Source of the DNA: Bolinopsis microptera
Lineage: Eukaryota > Ctenophora > Tentaculata > Lobata > Bolinopsidae
NCBI RefSeq assembly: GCF_026151205.1
Contig: NC_087081.1
Coordinates: 9,604,113 to 9,668,112 of the forward strand
Length of the DNA stretch: 64,000 nt
Direction of reading: 5' to 3'
A program made the translations under genes and the position numbers. Numbering within the stretch: position 1 is the first letter of the stretch; the number at the start of each line of letters is the position of its first letter. This document shows, one piece after another, positions 55,386-64,000 of this stretch. Below the pieces are notes generated by a model, which saw only the letters and a program-made list of their open reading frames with translations, was not told the DNA's origin and did no database searches.

Positions 55386-57270
55386 TTGCTGTTGTACAGT
55401 AGTGATTGCTGTAGTACAATAGAAGATAGGTATTGCCCATTTCCAAGCAGCCAAAGATATGATGATTCAGATAAATTCTATGATACAAACAACCAGGAAG
55501 ATGTCACCATAGCTAAATTCTCTTCAATACTTGAAGACTGTAAGTGTTACACAAAACAAGAACTAGCAAACTCAATCAGCAAACTTTTTCCTGAGAAAAA
55601 TAAAAATTCAGCTTATCTGCCCGCTCTGTTTTGCAATATAGATGGGTTTGCTAGTAATTTTGACAGCTTTTTAATAGAACATAAGACCCTCCCGTGTAAT
55701 TTTGATGTCATTGGATTGGCTGAGACCAACATCGATCCAAGCCAACAAGGCTTATACCAAATCCCCTCGTATACAACATTTTGTCAAGTACCATTCCCTG
55801 ATAAGAAAAAAGGAACAGGAGTATCCTTATATGTCTCTGATCGCCTGAATGCTGTAGTAATCGAAAATCTATCTCACTGCACTAAAGATATTGAGTGCTT
55901 ATTTGTTGAAATTACTCTTAGCTCGGGTGACAAACTGACATATGGGGTTGCTTATCGTCCTTTTGTCCTTTTGTCAAACTCTTGAGGATATATCTAAGCA
56001 GTTGTCTGGTAAAAAGTTCCATATTCTTGGCGATTTTAACTCTAACCTCCTCAATGTACAAACCTCCAGCCAGCTATTTGAGGACACGTTACTTCGTAAC
56101 AATATGTATCCTACTATATCACTTGCTACCCACTTCCGTCCTAACTGTAAAAACTCATGTATTGACAATATCCTCACATCAGAGATAGATCATGTACTTC
56201 TCTCCGGTGTATTGAATGATAGGATTGGTGACCATGCCTTTATATTCACCTTCACGTCAATTCCTACCGAAAACAGTACTGAAAAACTTAAACATGTTCG
56301 CTACTATGATTATTCAAGGTCCAAACTCACTAATTTTGTTAATGAACTCGAGGTGAAGGTGAATGACTTAACTCCTTCGGTAAACTTCAATGAGTTTTTG
56401 GACTGCTTCAATGAAACACTTGATAAACACTGTAAGCTTGATGAGCCAAAAGTTACCAAAAGGACTCCCAAACTCAACCCGTGGATTACCAATGGAATCA
56501 TTGTCTCAGTTGAAAGAAAACATGAACTCTGTAGAGACTGGTCAAGCACTGTAACAAATAGAAACCCTGAGGGTAATGTACTGCTCTATAAAGTCTTCAG
56601 TGACTACCGAAGAATGCTTAAAAGTATTATCAAGGTCGCCAAACGATCGTACTACTGCAATGAAATCTATAAAAATATAGAAAACAGCAAAAAAACGTGG
56701 CAGATAATCAATGAGCTCAGGGGCAAGAAAAAGAAGCAAACTAAGCCTCCCTTTATCATAAACAACGAACGAATCATGAATCGTAGAGTCATAGCCAATG
56801 GATTCAACTCTTACTTTGTTTCTATTGCCCCTAAGCTCAATGAAACACTTTGTAGCAGTGAGGCCTCTGGTTTACCAATTCTCCCTATAAAAACATTCTA
56901 TGATTTCCTTGGAAAGAAAAATGAAAAATCGATTATGTTAGAAGACTGTACACCTAATGAGATAATGGAAATAATAAAAGGATTTGAAAATGGAAAAGCA
57001 AGTGATATTCCTGTTAGTGTAATCAAAAGATCATCTCACGTAATTACACCAATCCTTAGTCGATACATCAACATCTTAATGTCCAATGGCACGTTCCCCG
57101 ACGTTCTAAAGACCTGTATTTAAGAAGGGAAACCCTGAAGAGATAGAAAACTACCGCCCAATCTCTACTCTCTCTATATTTGGTAAAATCTTTGAAAAGA
57201 TCATTTACTCAAGAATATATTCGTTTGTAAGCTCACAGGGTATAATATCTAAATCACAATTTGGCTTCAG
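55386..57270 (+). pseudogene. second CR1/Daphne-type LINE: endonuclease and RT start (decayed)
   Basis: It resembles the LINE at 43302 in order and motifs but differs widely in sequence. The first frame (to 55985) carries NIDGFASNFD, GLAETN and GTGVSLYV. It shifts near 55965, within a CCTTTTGTCCTTTTGTC direct repeat, into the frame 55942-57123 with GDFNSNL, SCIDNILT and NGKASDIP. After a second break near 57110 (with a few codons lost) the text continues as ENYRPISTL and SQFGFR up to 57270, where a Harbinger element interrupts it. The PHD-like finger is missing, so the copy is probably 5'-truncated. Confidence 0.88.
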
Positions 57271-58669
57271 GGCCTCCTCCACGAAACTTGTACTTAACTT
57301 TTTTGAACTTAAGCTAAGTTCGCACTTAGCTTAAGTACGACAATTTCTGCTGTCCACGAAACTAGAGACACTTAAGCAAACACAAATTTAGAACAAACCT
57401 GTCGTCCATGAACGGGTATCATGCAGAGTACTTAACTGTCACGTGAATGAGGTAACGCAGGTCACACTAACCAATGGTGTGATAGCAAGTAGGAACCAAA
57501 TTGAGCACACCCAGGCAGATTCTATTAGTATTATTGATTATGTCATTTCCAGTTATTTGGAAGAGGGACATGCTATCAACTGTCAGGTTATATGTGATAT
57601 CAATGAGCGATTTCTGGACTCTGTTGTGCGTTGGCCCGGTAGTATCCATGATTCAACCATTTGGAAATTAAGTGGGGTTAAGACCTTGGTCGAAGATTTT
57701 GTCAAGAGCCAAGGGCCAAACTATAAGGGTTAGCTTCTTGGTGATTCGGGGTACGACCTTGGTCGAAGATTTTGTCAAGAGCCAAGGGCCAAACTATAAG
57801 GGTTAGCTTCATGGTGATTCGGGGTACGGCCAGCGAGAAATCATGATGGTTCCACTGCTTGAAGAAAATCTCACTCCGAAAGAGAAACGGTACAACGTTG
57901 CACACAAAAAGTGAAGAATCTTCACTGTAGAAAGGGCCATTGGTGTCCTGAAATCGAGGTTTAGGTGTCTCTGCAAGAAGACAGGTGGTGCAATATTATA
58001 TCAGGAAGACACCGCATGTAATATAATAGTTAGTTGTATGGTCCTGCATAATTACTGCAGATCTAGGAATATGGACTACCCTGTAGATACAGACATCGCG
58101 AGGACATCAGTGAAAAAGGGGCCCTGAAATTGGGACAGGAAGCTAGAACATGTGTCATTGATTCGTTCATGTAAATATTGACTGAAGATAACTGTTACTA
58201 AGACCTTCAGCTTATTGAAAAACACTCCAAATTTACGGTTTATATGTTTTTAAAACCCTCGAAACTGTTTACTGTTCCTCAATCACTATTTTTAGTTATC
58301 ACAAAATCCGATTTTACATTTAAGTTCGACTTAAGTACAGCTTAAGTGAGGTTTGGACTGGTCTTAACTTTTTACTTAAATCTCCCTGATTTAAGTCCAC
58401 TCTTAAGTTAATTTGGGGCTTAAGTAAGTATCGATTACAATTACGCTTCCAACACGCACCATATTATATGGAGGCTAACGCAACTTTAAGTGCACGCTAA
58501 GTTTAACTCCCAAAGTCGTACTTAAATATTTAAGTAGGAACTTAAATCATGCGACTTAAGTAAAAATTTGTACTTAAGACTCAGTTCGTGGACGACAAAC
58601 GAAGGGTTGTACTTAAATTTGTACTTAAGTCATTCTTAAGTACACCATAAACTGTTCGTGGAAGACACC
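57271..58669 (+). mobile_element. PIF/Harbinger DNA transposon inserted in the LINE
   Basis: The ends are imperfect inverted repeats: left GGCCTCCTCCACGAA, right (complement) GGTGTCTTCCACGAA. The 3-bp CAG on both sides (57268-57270 and 58670-58672) is the target duplication; Harbinger elements make 3-bp duplications. Removing the insert and one CAG rejoins the LINE frame at the conserved GFR...HSTS motif, confirming the borders. The subterminal zones are crowded with ACTTAAGT/GTACTTAAG words in both orientations. Confidence 0.88.
57443..58130 (+). pseudogene. HARBI1-like transposase remnant
   Basis: Similar to the DDE nuclease of PIF/Harbinger elements: INCQVICD, then RWPGSIHDSTIW (second catalytic Asp region), GDSGY and, after a premature stop, VERAIGVLKSRFRCL (the catalytic Glu region), then VLHNYCR. 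A tandem duplication of about 69 bp (57692-57760 repeated at 57761-57829) splits the GDSGY region, and an in-frame TGA follows NVAHKK. The part upstream of the first catalytic Asp is missing. Not functional. Confidence 0.85.
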
Positions 58670-60022
58670 CAGGCAGTCACACTCTACTTCACATGCAGTT
58701 AATTACTCAGTAAACCTTATAACTGAATCTCTAAAACTTAAGCATCATGTCTTAGGCATATTCATAGACCTTAGCAAAGCTTTTGATACAATAGATCATG
58801 GTACATTACTTGTAAAATTACAGGGCTATGGGATACGTGGGGTGGCAAATAATCTTATAAAAAGTTACTTAACAAATAGATCACAATATACTGAAGTGGT
58901 TGGTGAGAAATCTGACGCCTTGAAAATACAGTTTGGAGTCCCCCAGGGTTGGATTCTCGGACCTCTCTTATTTCTCCTATATATGAATGATATCGCCAAC
59001 TGCTCCAGTCTGGGATCATTTGTCACCTTCGCTGATGACACCAATATATTTGTGACTGGGAAATCTAAAAAGGAGGCACATATGCGTGGTAATTCTCTTT
59101 TAGCTAGTTTATCTTCCTACATGCGAGCAAACAAACTCCATGTCAACATGTCTAAATGCTGTTTCATTCACTTTAAACCAGCATCGTCCTCCCAGACTGA
59201 CAATAATTCTGAATATAATACCCTAACCATTGATAACTTTCCAATAAAACAAGTTGCATCTGCTAAGTTTCTGGGAGTCGTCATCGACGAAAAGCTGACC
59301 GGACCTGGGAAGAACACATAAAATCACTTAGGCATTCTCTCAGCCATGCAACATCAACTCTCTGCCGCCTACGCTGCTCCCTCCCAGATTTCTTACACCG
59401 CCAGTTGTATTACAGTCTATTTGAATCACACCTCTCCTATTGTATCACGGTTTGGGGTGGGGCAGCCAACACTCGTATAAGTTCTGTATTCAAAGCGCAA
59501 AAATATTGTCTCAGGGTACTGTTTGGCGACAGGGAGGCATACCTAGATAAATTTAAGACCTGTGCTCGTGCTCGACCGTTTAAAAACCAAAATCTGAACA
59601 AAAAATTTTTCTTGAAAGAGCACACCAAACCTTTGTTCAAGGAACACGGAATACTTGCCGTCCAAAACCTGTACAGTTACCACTGTTTCCTTGAGCTCTA
59701 TAAAATCATGAAATTCCGTGCTCCGATTTCCCTCCATGAAAATTTCACCTGCTCAAGTAGGAAACCCACCCTTATACTAAGCCAAGCAGACCCCCCTGAC
59801 AACTTCAATAGCAGAACGACTCGTATTTGGAACGTAATTGTGCCTAAGCTTGGTATACGTGACTACTGTCTGAGTGTGGCCTGCCTGAAGTCTAGGATGA
59901 AGCAATCACTGCTCTTCAACCAGCATAACCATGCTGATCTTGATTGGACAAACAAAGATTTCGAATGCTCTAATTTAAATTTTGACACCAAGTCTACCCT
60001 AGGGTCCACACATCCAAAATGA
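58670..60022 (+). pseudogene. second LINE: RT catalytic part and C-terminal tail (decayed)
   Basis: It continues from 57270: HSTSHAVNYSVN, AFDTIDHGTL, FGVPQGWILGPLLF (with W where relatives have S or C), catalytic FADDTN near 59027 and KFLGVVIDE. A frameshift near 59298 moves the text to the frame of 59405-60022, which ends with the family tail FGDREAYLDKFKTCAR and NLYSYHCFLELYK. The frame from 58680 to 59321 is open but has no Met until 58842. Confidence 0.9.
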
Positions 60023-60842
60023 TTATCTTGAAATTGAAAATTAGCTGGGTGGCATTTTCCTTTGCCTTACTAACGTGTGTGAGCGCAGTGTAGTGAGAAA
60101 GTGTTTTTAACTTAGGATTATGATTTATGATTTTTGAACTATTACATTGATAAGATTTATTTTTGATAGATACTTAATAAAGTTGATGAATTCCCCTCCC
60201 TATTAAAATTTTAAAAATATTTAGTGAAAATTGATAAACGAAGATCTAGATATTGATACATATTATAACCAACATTGCTTATCCTCTGCCTTGTTAACAA
60301 AGAGCAAATTTTCTTAATGCCTTCTCCCTGTCCTAAAACCAAAACTTCATCCTATTAAAGTAAAGGCTTGTTGTTACCACAAGCTATTATACAGTCCCTC
60401 TCAAAAACATGCCTCAACCTCCATCAAAAACAATTTTAGTTTTCAGTCCTTCTAGTTTCCAAAAATGTACCGAGCTAGTGTTCTGGCATGGTGTGCACAA
60501 AAGCCCCTAAGCCCGTGCATTCCTTGCCCCGCTAGCTGCCAGTCCTTGGCAAACTTCCAATAGCAAAGATCAACTAGTCATTTACAAATTGAGCACTATA
60601 CAATTTTAATTGTTTTGAATATTTGACTTTGTAAAATGAGCTAAAACATTGATTTTATTAGTTTCATTGATTTTATTAGTTTCATTGATTTCTCTAGCTC
60701 TTGTTTTGAGAATCTAAATCCTTGTCTAAAGGATAAATCCTTGTTGCATACTAGATGGACAATTCTTTGGTCTCTACTATAATATAATTTTGTCAGTTAA
60801 AAGTAAACTTAAATTACTAATGATCCTTTTAAACTACAGCAG
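60023..60842. other. LINE 3' flank and probable host intron sequence
   Basis: No coding similarity. The last part precedes a splice acceptor at 60839-60842. TTGATTTTATTAGTTTCA is duplicated near 60652-60685. Confidence 0.55.
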
Positions 60843-60984
60843 GACATGGTAGATTACATCATTCCACAGAAAGAAGTATTGGATCTTTACAGGAAGCAAA
60901 AATCAGAATTCAACTTTCATCAAAGATCGGATGATGAATTCATTGTTTTTCTTTTGGATACAGCCTCTAGAGTTCTATCAATAG
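60843..60984 (+). CDS. host gene, exon A (first visible)
   Basis: Acceptor ...AAACTACAGCAG and donor G|GTAACA, coding phase 1 at the end. It encodes about 47 residues (DYIIPQKEVLDLYRKQ, HQRSDDEFIVFLLDTA), with no family recognised. ACAGCAG is a NAGNAG double acceptor, which could add or drop one codon. An ATG lies at 60846-60848, so this could be the first coding exon, but an acceptor in front implies at least one more exon upstream, outside recognition. Confidence 0.6.
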
Positions 60985-61139
60985 GTAACATTTTATTCTC
61001 CTAACATTAAGCCTTTTTTGATCAGCATGCCAGTAATTTTGACTAACTTTTAATGTTTTAAAGTTATTATAATTGAAAGTGTTGGCCTTGCTTTGCTGTT
61101 TTGATACCACTGATATTCAAAAGTAAAACAATTTTTCAG

Positions 61140-61260
61140 CTCACCAGTTAACACCTGTCATTGAAGCTGTTTCTTATGAAAGTGAAGGTCAAGCAACAGA
61201 AACGCTTGATGCTGAGACAGCTGAAGACAGTGAGTCACAAGAAGAAAGCATATCGAAGAG
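61140..61260 (+). CDS. host gene, exon B
   Basis: Acceptor ACAATTTTTCAG, donor AG|GTGAAT. Phases fit exon A (1) and exon C (2). It encodes an acidic stretch rich in Glu, Ser and Thr (YESEGQATETLDAETAEDSE), likely disordered. Confidence 0.65.
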
Positions 61261-61450
61261 GTGAATTAACTTGTAAGGTTTTTGGTTCATTTAAAAGTGT
61301 ATTTGTGGACAGGCAGGCAAGGGTTGCGGTTGGATGGGTTAACTGTATTTAAACTTGCATATTTGTGTTGTAACTGTACATCATGTTCTTCATAATAGTA
61401 TTGCCATGGTTTTAAAAAGCAACAAATTATACAAATATCATATTTTTCAG

Positions 61451-61828
61451 CACTGAAGCAGAGCCAGATCCATCATCTTTTCAATCACTTCCAGAGCTGC
61501 AACCATGTAAACCAGAGACTCTGTCATCTCAAGAAGATGCAATATTTCAGCTTGCTAAAGAAATAGAATCAGTTGCTAATACTCTGCTTGATGAACAAAA
61601 AAGCAGTGCAATATTGTCAAGTGAACTCAATAACTCAAGTCTGCCCATGGAAACAGAAAACCTTATTACAGATTCTTTAAGCAATCAAAATATCAGTCCA
61701 TCAGTAAAACTATCAAATGACCAGAACTTTAAGCCATCTGTTACTGCGTTACCTTACTCCATGTTGGACATGTCAAACATTCAACTTGATACCAGTGTGA
61801 GCGCAACTATGGCAAATTCAGAAAATTT
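61451..61828 (+). CDS. host gene, exon C
   Basis: Acceptor CATATTTTTCAG, donor TT|GTAAGT (consensus). About 126 residues, Ser/Glu/Asn-rich, with one helical segment (DAIFQLAKEIESVANTLLD). No domain recognised; likely a disordered linker. Confidence 0.7.
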
Positions 61829-62210
61829 GTAAGTATATCAGTGCATGTATTTTTATCTCTTGATTATAGGTTCAATAGAGTAAATCAGTCTCAGATAGCC
61901 GATTTTCTGAATCATATGATTTATCTTAGTTAAATATTCTGAACCATTATTATAGAATAAATCAAATCAAATCAAAATATAATGACACAAACATCATCAC
62001 ACATCATCAAAAATATATCTACTAAAGTTTAAAAATTATCTTAAATCTATTGGCCTAAACAACCAAGTTAAAATGAATATAATTTACATATTTTCCACTA
62101 CTATATAAGTTGATCAAGCGTTTTTTAGCAACATGAGGATTACACACAAGATATTCATTGTGCCTTTCTTTATTAGTAGCATAATTTAATCCCTCAATCT
62201 TTCCTAATAC

Positions 62211-62429
62211 TTACGAAACATACGAAAAATGACTATCATTTACAGATCCGTTTGAAATAGTCTCTTTTTTGAAAGCCTCTAATCTTATTTTAAAACTTAA
62301 CACAGTCCCACAATTCTTGACATCCGAGGGGAGTTTGTTCCAATATGGTCTCACCCTCTCCGGAAGAAAAGAACTGTGGACTTTCTTCATATTACTGCTA
62401 CTTTTACTGCATCTACTGTTTGATACCAC
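62211..62429 (-). pseudogene. LINE C-terminal remnant inside host intron
   Basis: The minus strand encodes SSFLPERVRPYWNKLPSDVK and FKIRLEAFKKE, the standard tail of CR1/RTE-type LINE polymerases. It lies within the intron between exons C and D. Confidence 0.7.
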
Positions 62430-62517
62430 ATTAAGACCAGATAGAGCTGCTATTAATTGAAGGTTATTGTACTATAGTGAAAATATGATTTTTTATGGTT
62501 GTATCAGAAGACCAAAG

Positions 62518-62597
62518 TGACAAAATTATATTCAGGCTCAACAGCATATCTCTCCTCCCTGGATCCAAGAGATCACTTTCATCAAAACCTACAGAGC
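62518..62597 (+). CDS. host gene, exon D (tentative)
   Basis: Only the acceptor after CCAAAG (62517) fits the phase left by exon C; the better-looking CAG at 62505-62507 would break the frame. Donor C|GTAAGT is consensus, and its phase matches exon E. It encodes about 27 residues (FRLNSISLLPGSKRSLSSK). This exon may be used alternatively. Confidence 0.5.
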
Positions 62598-62934
62598 GTA
62601 AGTCTTCTTCTTTACTTTTTACTAAACTGTTTGATTCAGTTATTGACTGCATTATCGTTCAGTTTCAAGGGCAGTTATGGCCATGTGTATCTTGCAAATG
62701 TAGAAAATAAGAATTGATAATATTATTGATTGCTCGATCAAAATTCACACATAATTAGTATAATATTAATATCACGAAAGACATAAGTTTTTTTCGGGAC
62801 CCCGTCTTGAATTGTTTCCCAAATTCATCAAATTTTATGGGAATCACATTTCAAAAAAAAGATGTAGTTGTTAGTGGTTTAGTGTTAAAAGTCAAGAATC
62901 ACAGGCCTGATTCCTAATCTGTTTGTAACTTTAG

Positions 62935-63488
62935 GTTCAAGGGATTCAAATGTGTTTAAAGTAGACCCAAAAGGGAACCGTCATGACCTTTTAAAGAGCA
63001 AACAAAGGAGATGCAAAGTCTGCCACAAGATACGCCGCAAGAGTTGCAGCATATGTGACGTTGGGCTTTGCCAGCAAGAGTGCTTCCTCCAATTTCACCA
63101 GGACTTTGCAACTTATAACATCTTCGTGGAAAAATACAAGTGCTTTGGAAAGAACCATCGAGCAAGGATAAACAATCTGCCTTACAGTTACCATAAACTC
63201 TTAGCGCAGTGTGGCCCTAGCAGTGCTGGCTTCCAAATGTTTGATATTGAAAAGAGTATAGCGGACACTCAGTCAAGTAGTAGCGCTATCTCTAATGATC
63301 CGTTTGTGTTTAAAGGGGATTCTAAGGCAGAGGAACTTTCTGATAGTTCTAGATCATTCTGTGAAAAAAGTGAATCTAGCAAGACCCTCACTAATATTAA
63401 CAATGAAAGCAGTGATCCAAATGATGTAAACCTTTCACAAATATTATTTCAATCTGAACCTTGCAAGGATGAAGCGTTGCAAGAATAA
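62935..63488 (+). CDS. host gene, last exon: piggyBac-type cysteine-rich domain
   Basis: Acceptor TTTGTAACTTTAG, stop TAA at 63486-63488. It encodes about 184 residues. The first 70 hold RRCKVCHKIRRKSCSICDVG followed by LCQQECFLQFH: a CxxC-x7-CxxC-x4-C-x3-C-x4-H pattern with the LCxxxCFxxxH ending found at the C-terminus of piggyBac transposases and their domesticated descendants, where it binds zinc and DNA ends. The rest is Ser/Asp/Glu-rich. The catalytic DDD core of piggyBac is not in the visible exons, so this may be a domesticated protein keeping only the cysteine-rich domain, or the core may lie upstream. AATAAA overlaps the stop codon (63487-63492). Confidence 0.72.
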
Positions 63489-63554
63489 TAAATTGAGAAT
63501 TATCAAGTTTCAAATAGCGGAGTAGTTCGCTGTTTATTAGTCTCATGATTGAAA

Positions 63555-63837
63555 TACTGATATCTGGATATTATCCGGTTGGAAGAGACAAGGACAAGTG
63601 AAACAAGGAAGTTAGGAGTAAGGGCAAATTTTCGGCGTCAACGCCATCTTCAGGCTCAAATTATTTGTTATATAGTAGTGTTGAAAGTATTAAAACTTTT
63701 AATACTTTCAACACTACTATATAACAAATAATTTGAGCCTGAAGATGGCGTTGACGCCGAAAATTTGCCCTTACTCCTAACTTTCTTGTTTCACTTGTCC
63801 TTGTCTCTTCCAACCGGATAATATCCAGATATCAGTA
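63555..63837. repeat. 283-bp near-perfect palindrome
   Basis: Two 141-bp arms with a single central C (63696) and one mismatch (near 63617 against 63785). The arms contain CCTGAAGATGGCGTTGACGC. A 12-bp direct repeat AATTATCAAGTT flanks it (63498-63509 and 63837-63848), which suggests a target duplication for the insert 63510-63836. It lies just 3' of the last host-gene exon. No coding content. Confidence 0.92.
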
Positions 63838-63848
63838 ATTATCAAGTT

Positions 63849-64000
63849 ATGAATTAAGTTGTTGGGAGTTATTTATATCATATCATAGGGCGTCCTTATT
63901 GAATTTATTTATGTAAATTATATTGATGAACAGTATAAATTAAAAGATGATATAATTTACTGTATCTATAAAAGTTAATTTCATGTTGTAAAAACGATGT
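63849..64000. other. window end, gene-free
   Basis: AT-rich, no feature seen. Confidence 0.6.

Noticed and set aside
62495-62507. Acceptor CAG at 62505-62507 for exon D
   Set aside because: It looks better as a splice site but would put exon D out of phase with the consensus donor of exon C and create an early stop.

Overview
This is animal nuclear DNA, AT-rich and very rich in transposons. Supporting signs are spliceosomal introns with GT/AG borders, tRNA-derived SINEs, several LINE clades, a Ty1/copia element, Merlin (ISXO2-like) and PIF/Harbinger DNA transposons, a piggyBac-type cysteine-rich domain and a Golgi-type glycosyltransferase. Nothing looks prokaryotic. The mix suits a marine invertebrate, possibly a cnidarian, but the species cannot be read from the sequence.

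Layout. 1-2787: repeats, including a 16-copy 42-bp minisatellite. 2788-5239: a complete Merlin element with an 8-bp target-site duplication (TSD), a broken transposase and terminal inverted repeats (TIRs) that run into arrays of an 11-bp repeat. 5240-9430: no gene; a 12-bp minisatellite lies at 6717-7518. 9437-12160: a beta-1,4-GalNAc-transferase-like gene with a frameshift, preceded by a shrunken partial copy of itself. 13739-15365: two LINE 3' remnants on the minus strand. 18410-26630: an 8.2-kb foldback structure whose arms are built from the palindrome GCGCTTATAAGCGC, with two inverted MITE-like copies inside. 26631-32100: no gene; one SINE and a dispersed repeat. 32343-35560: a decayed I-type LINE with RNase H on the minus strand, with an ORF1-like frame downstream of it instead of upstream. 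36400-40235: LINE tails and two tRNA-derived SINEs. 40678-42230: a non-coding TIR element carrying many copies of one short motif, mostly forward in its left half and inverted in its right half. 43300-52323: a LINE whose reading frame is split by a very young copia element (44233-49922, identical 190-bp LTRs, 5-bp TSD). 55386-60022: a decayed relative of that LINE with a Harbinger element inserted in its RT domain. 60843-63488: five exons of a host-type gene ending in a piggyBac-like cysteine-rich domain, followed by a 283-bp near-perfect palindrome.

Only two regions look like host genes: the glycosyltransferase and the 3'-terminal gene. Almost everything else is mobile DNA, and nested insertions give a relative chronology: LINE before copia at 44-50 kb, LINE before Harbinger at 57 kb, and dispersed repeat before TIR element at 40.7 kb.
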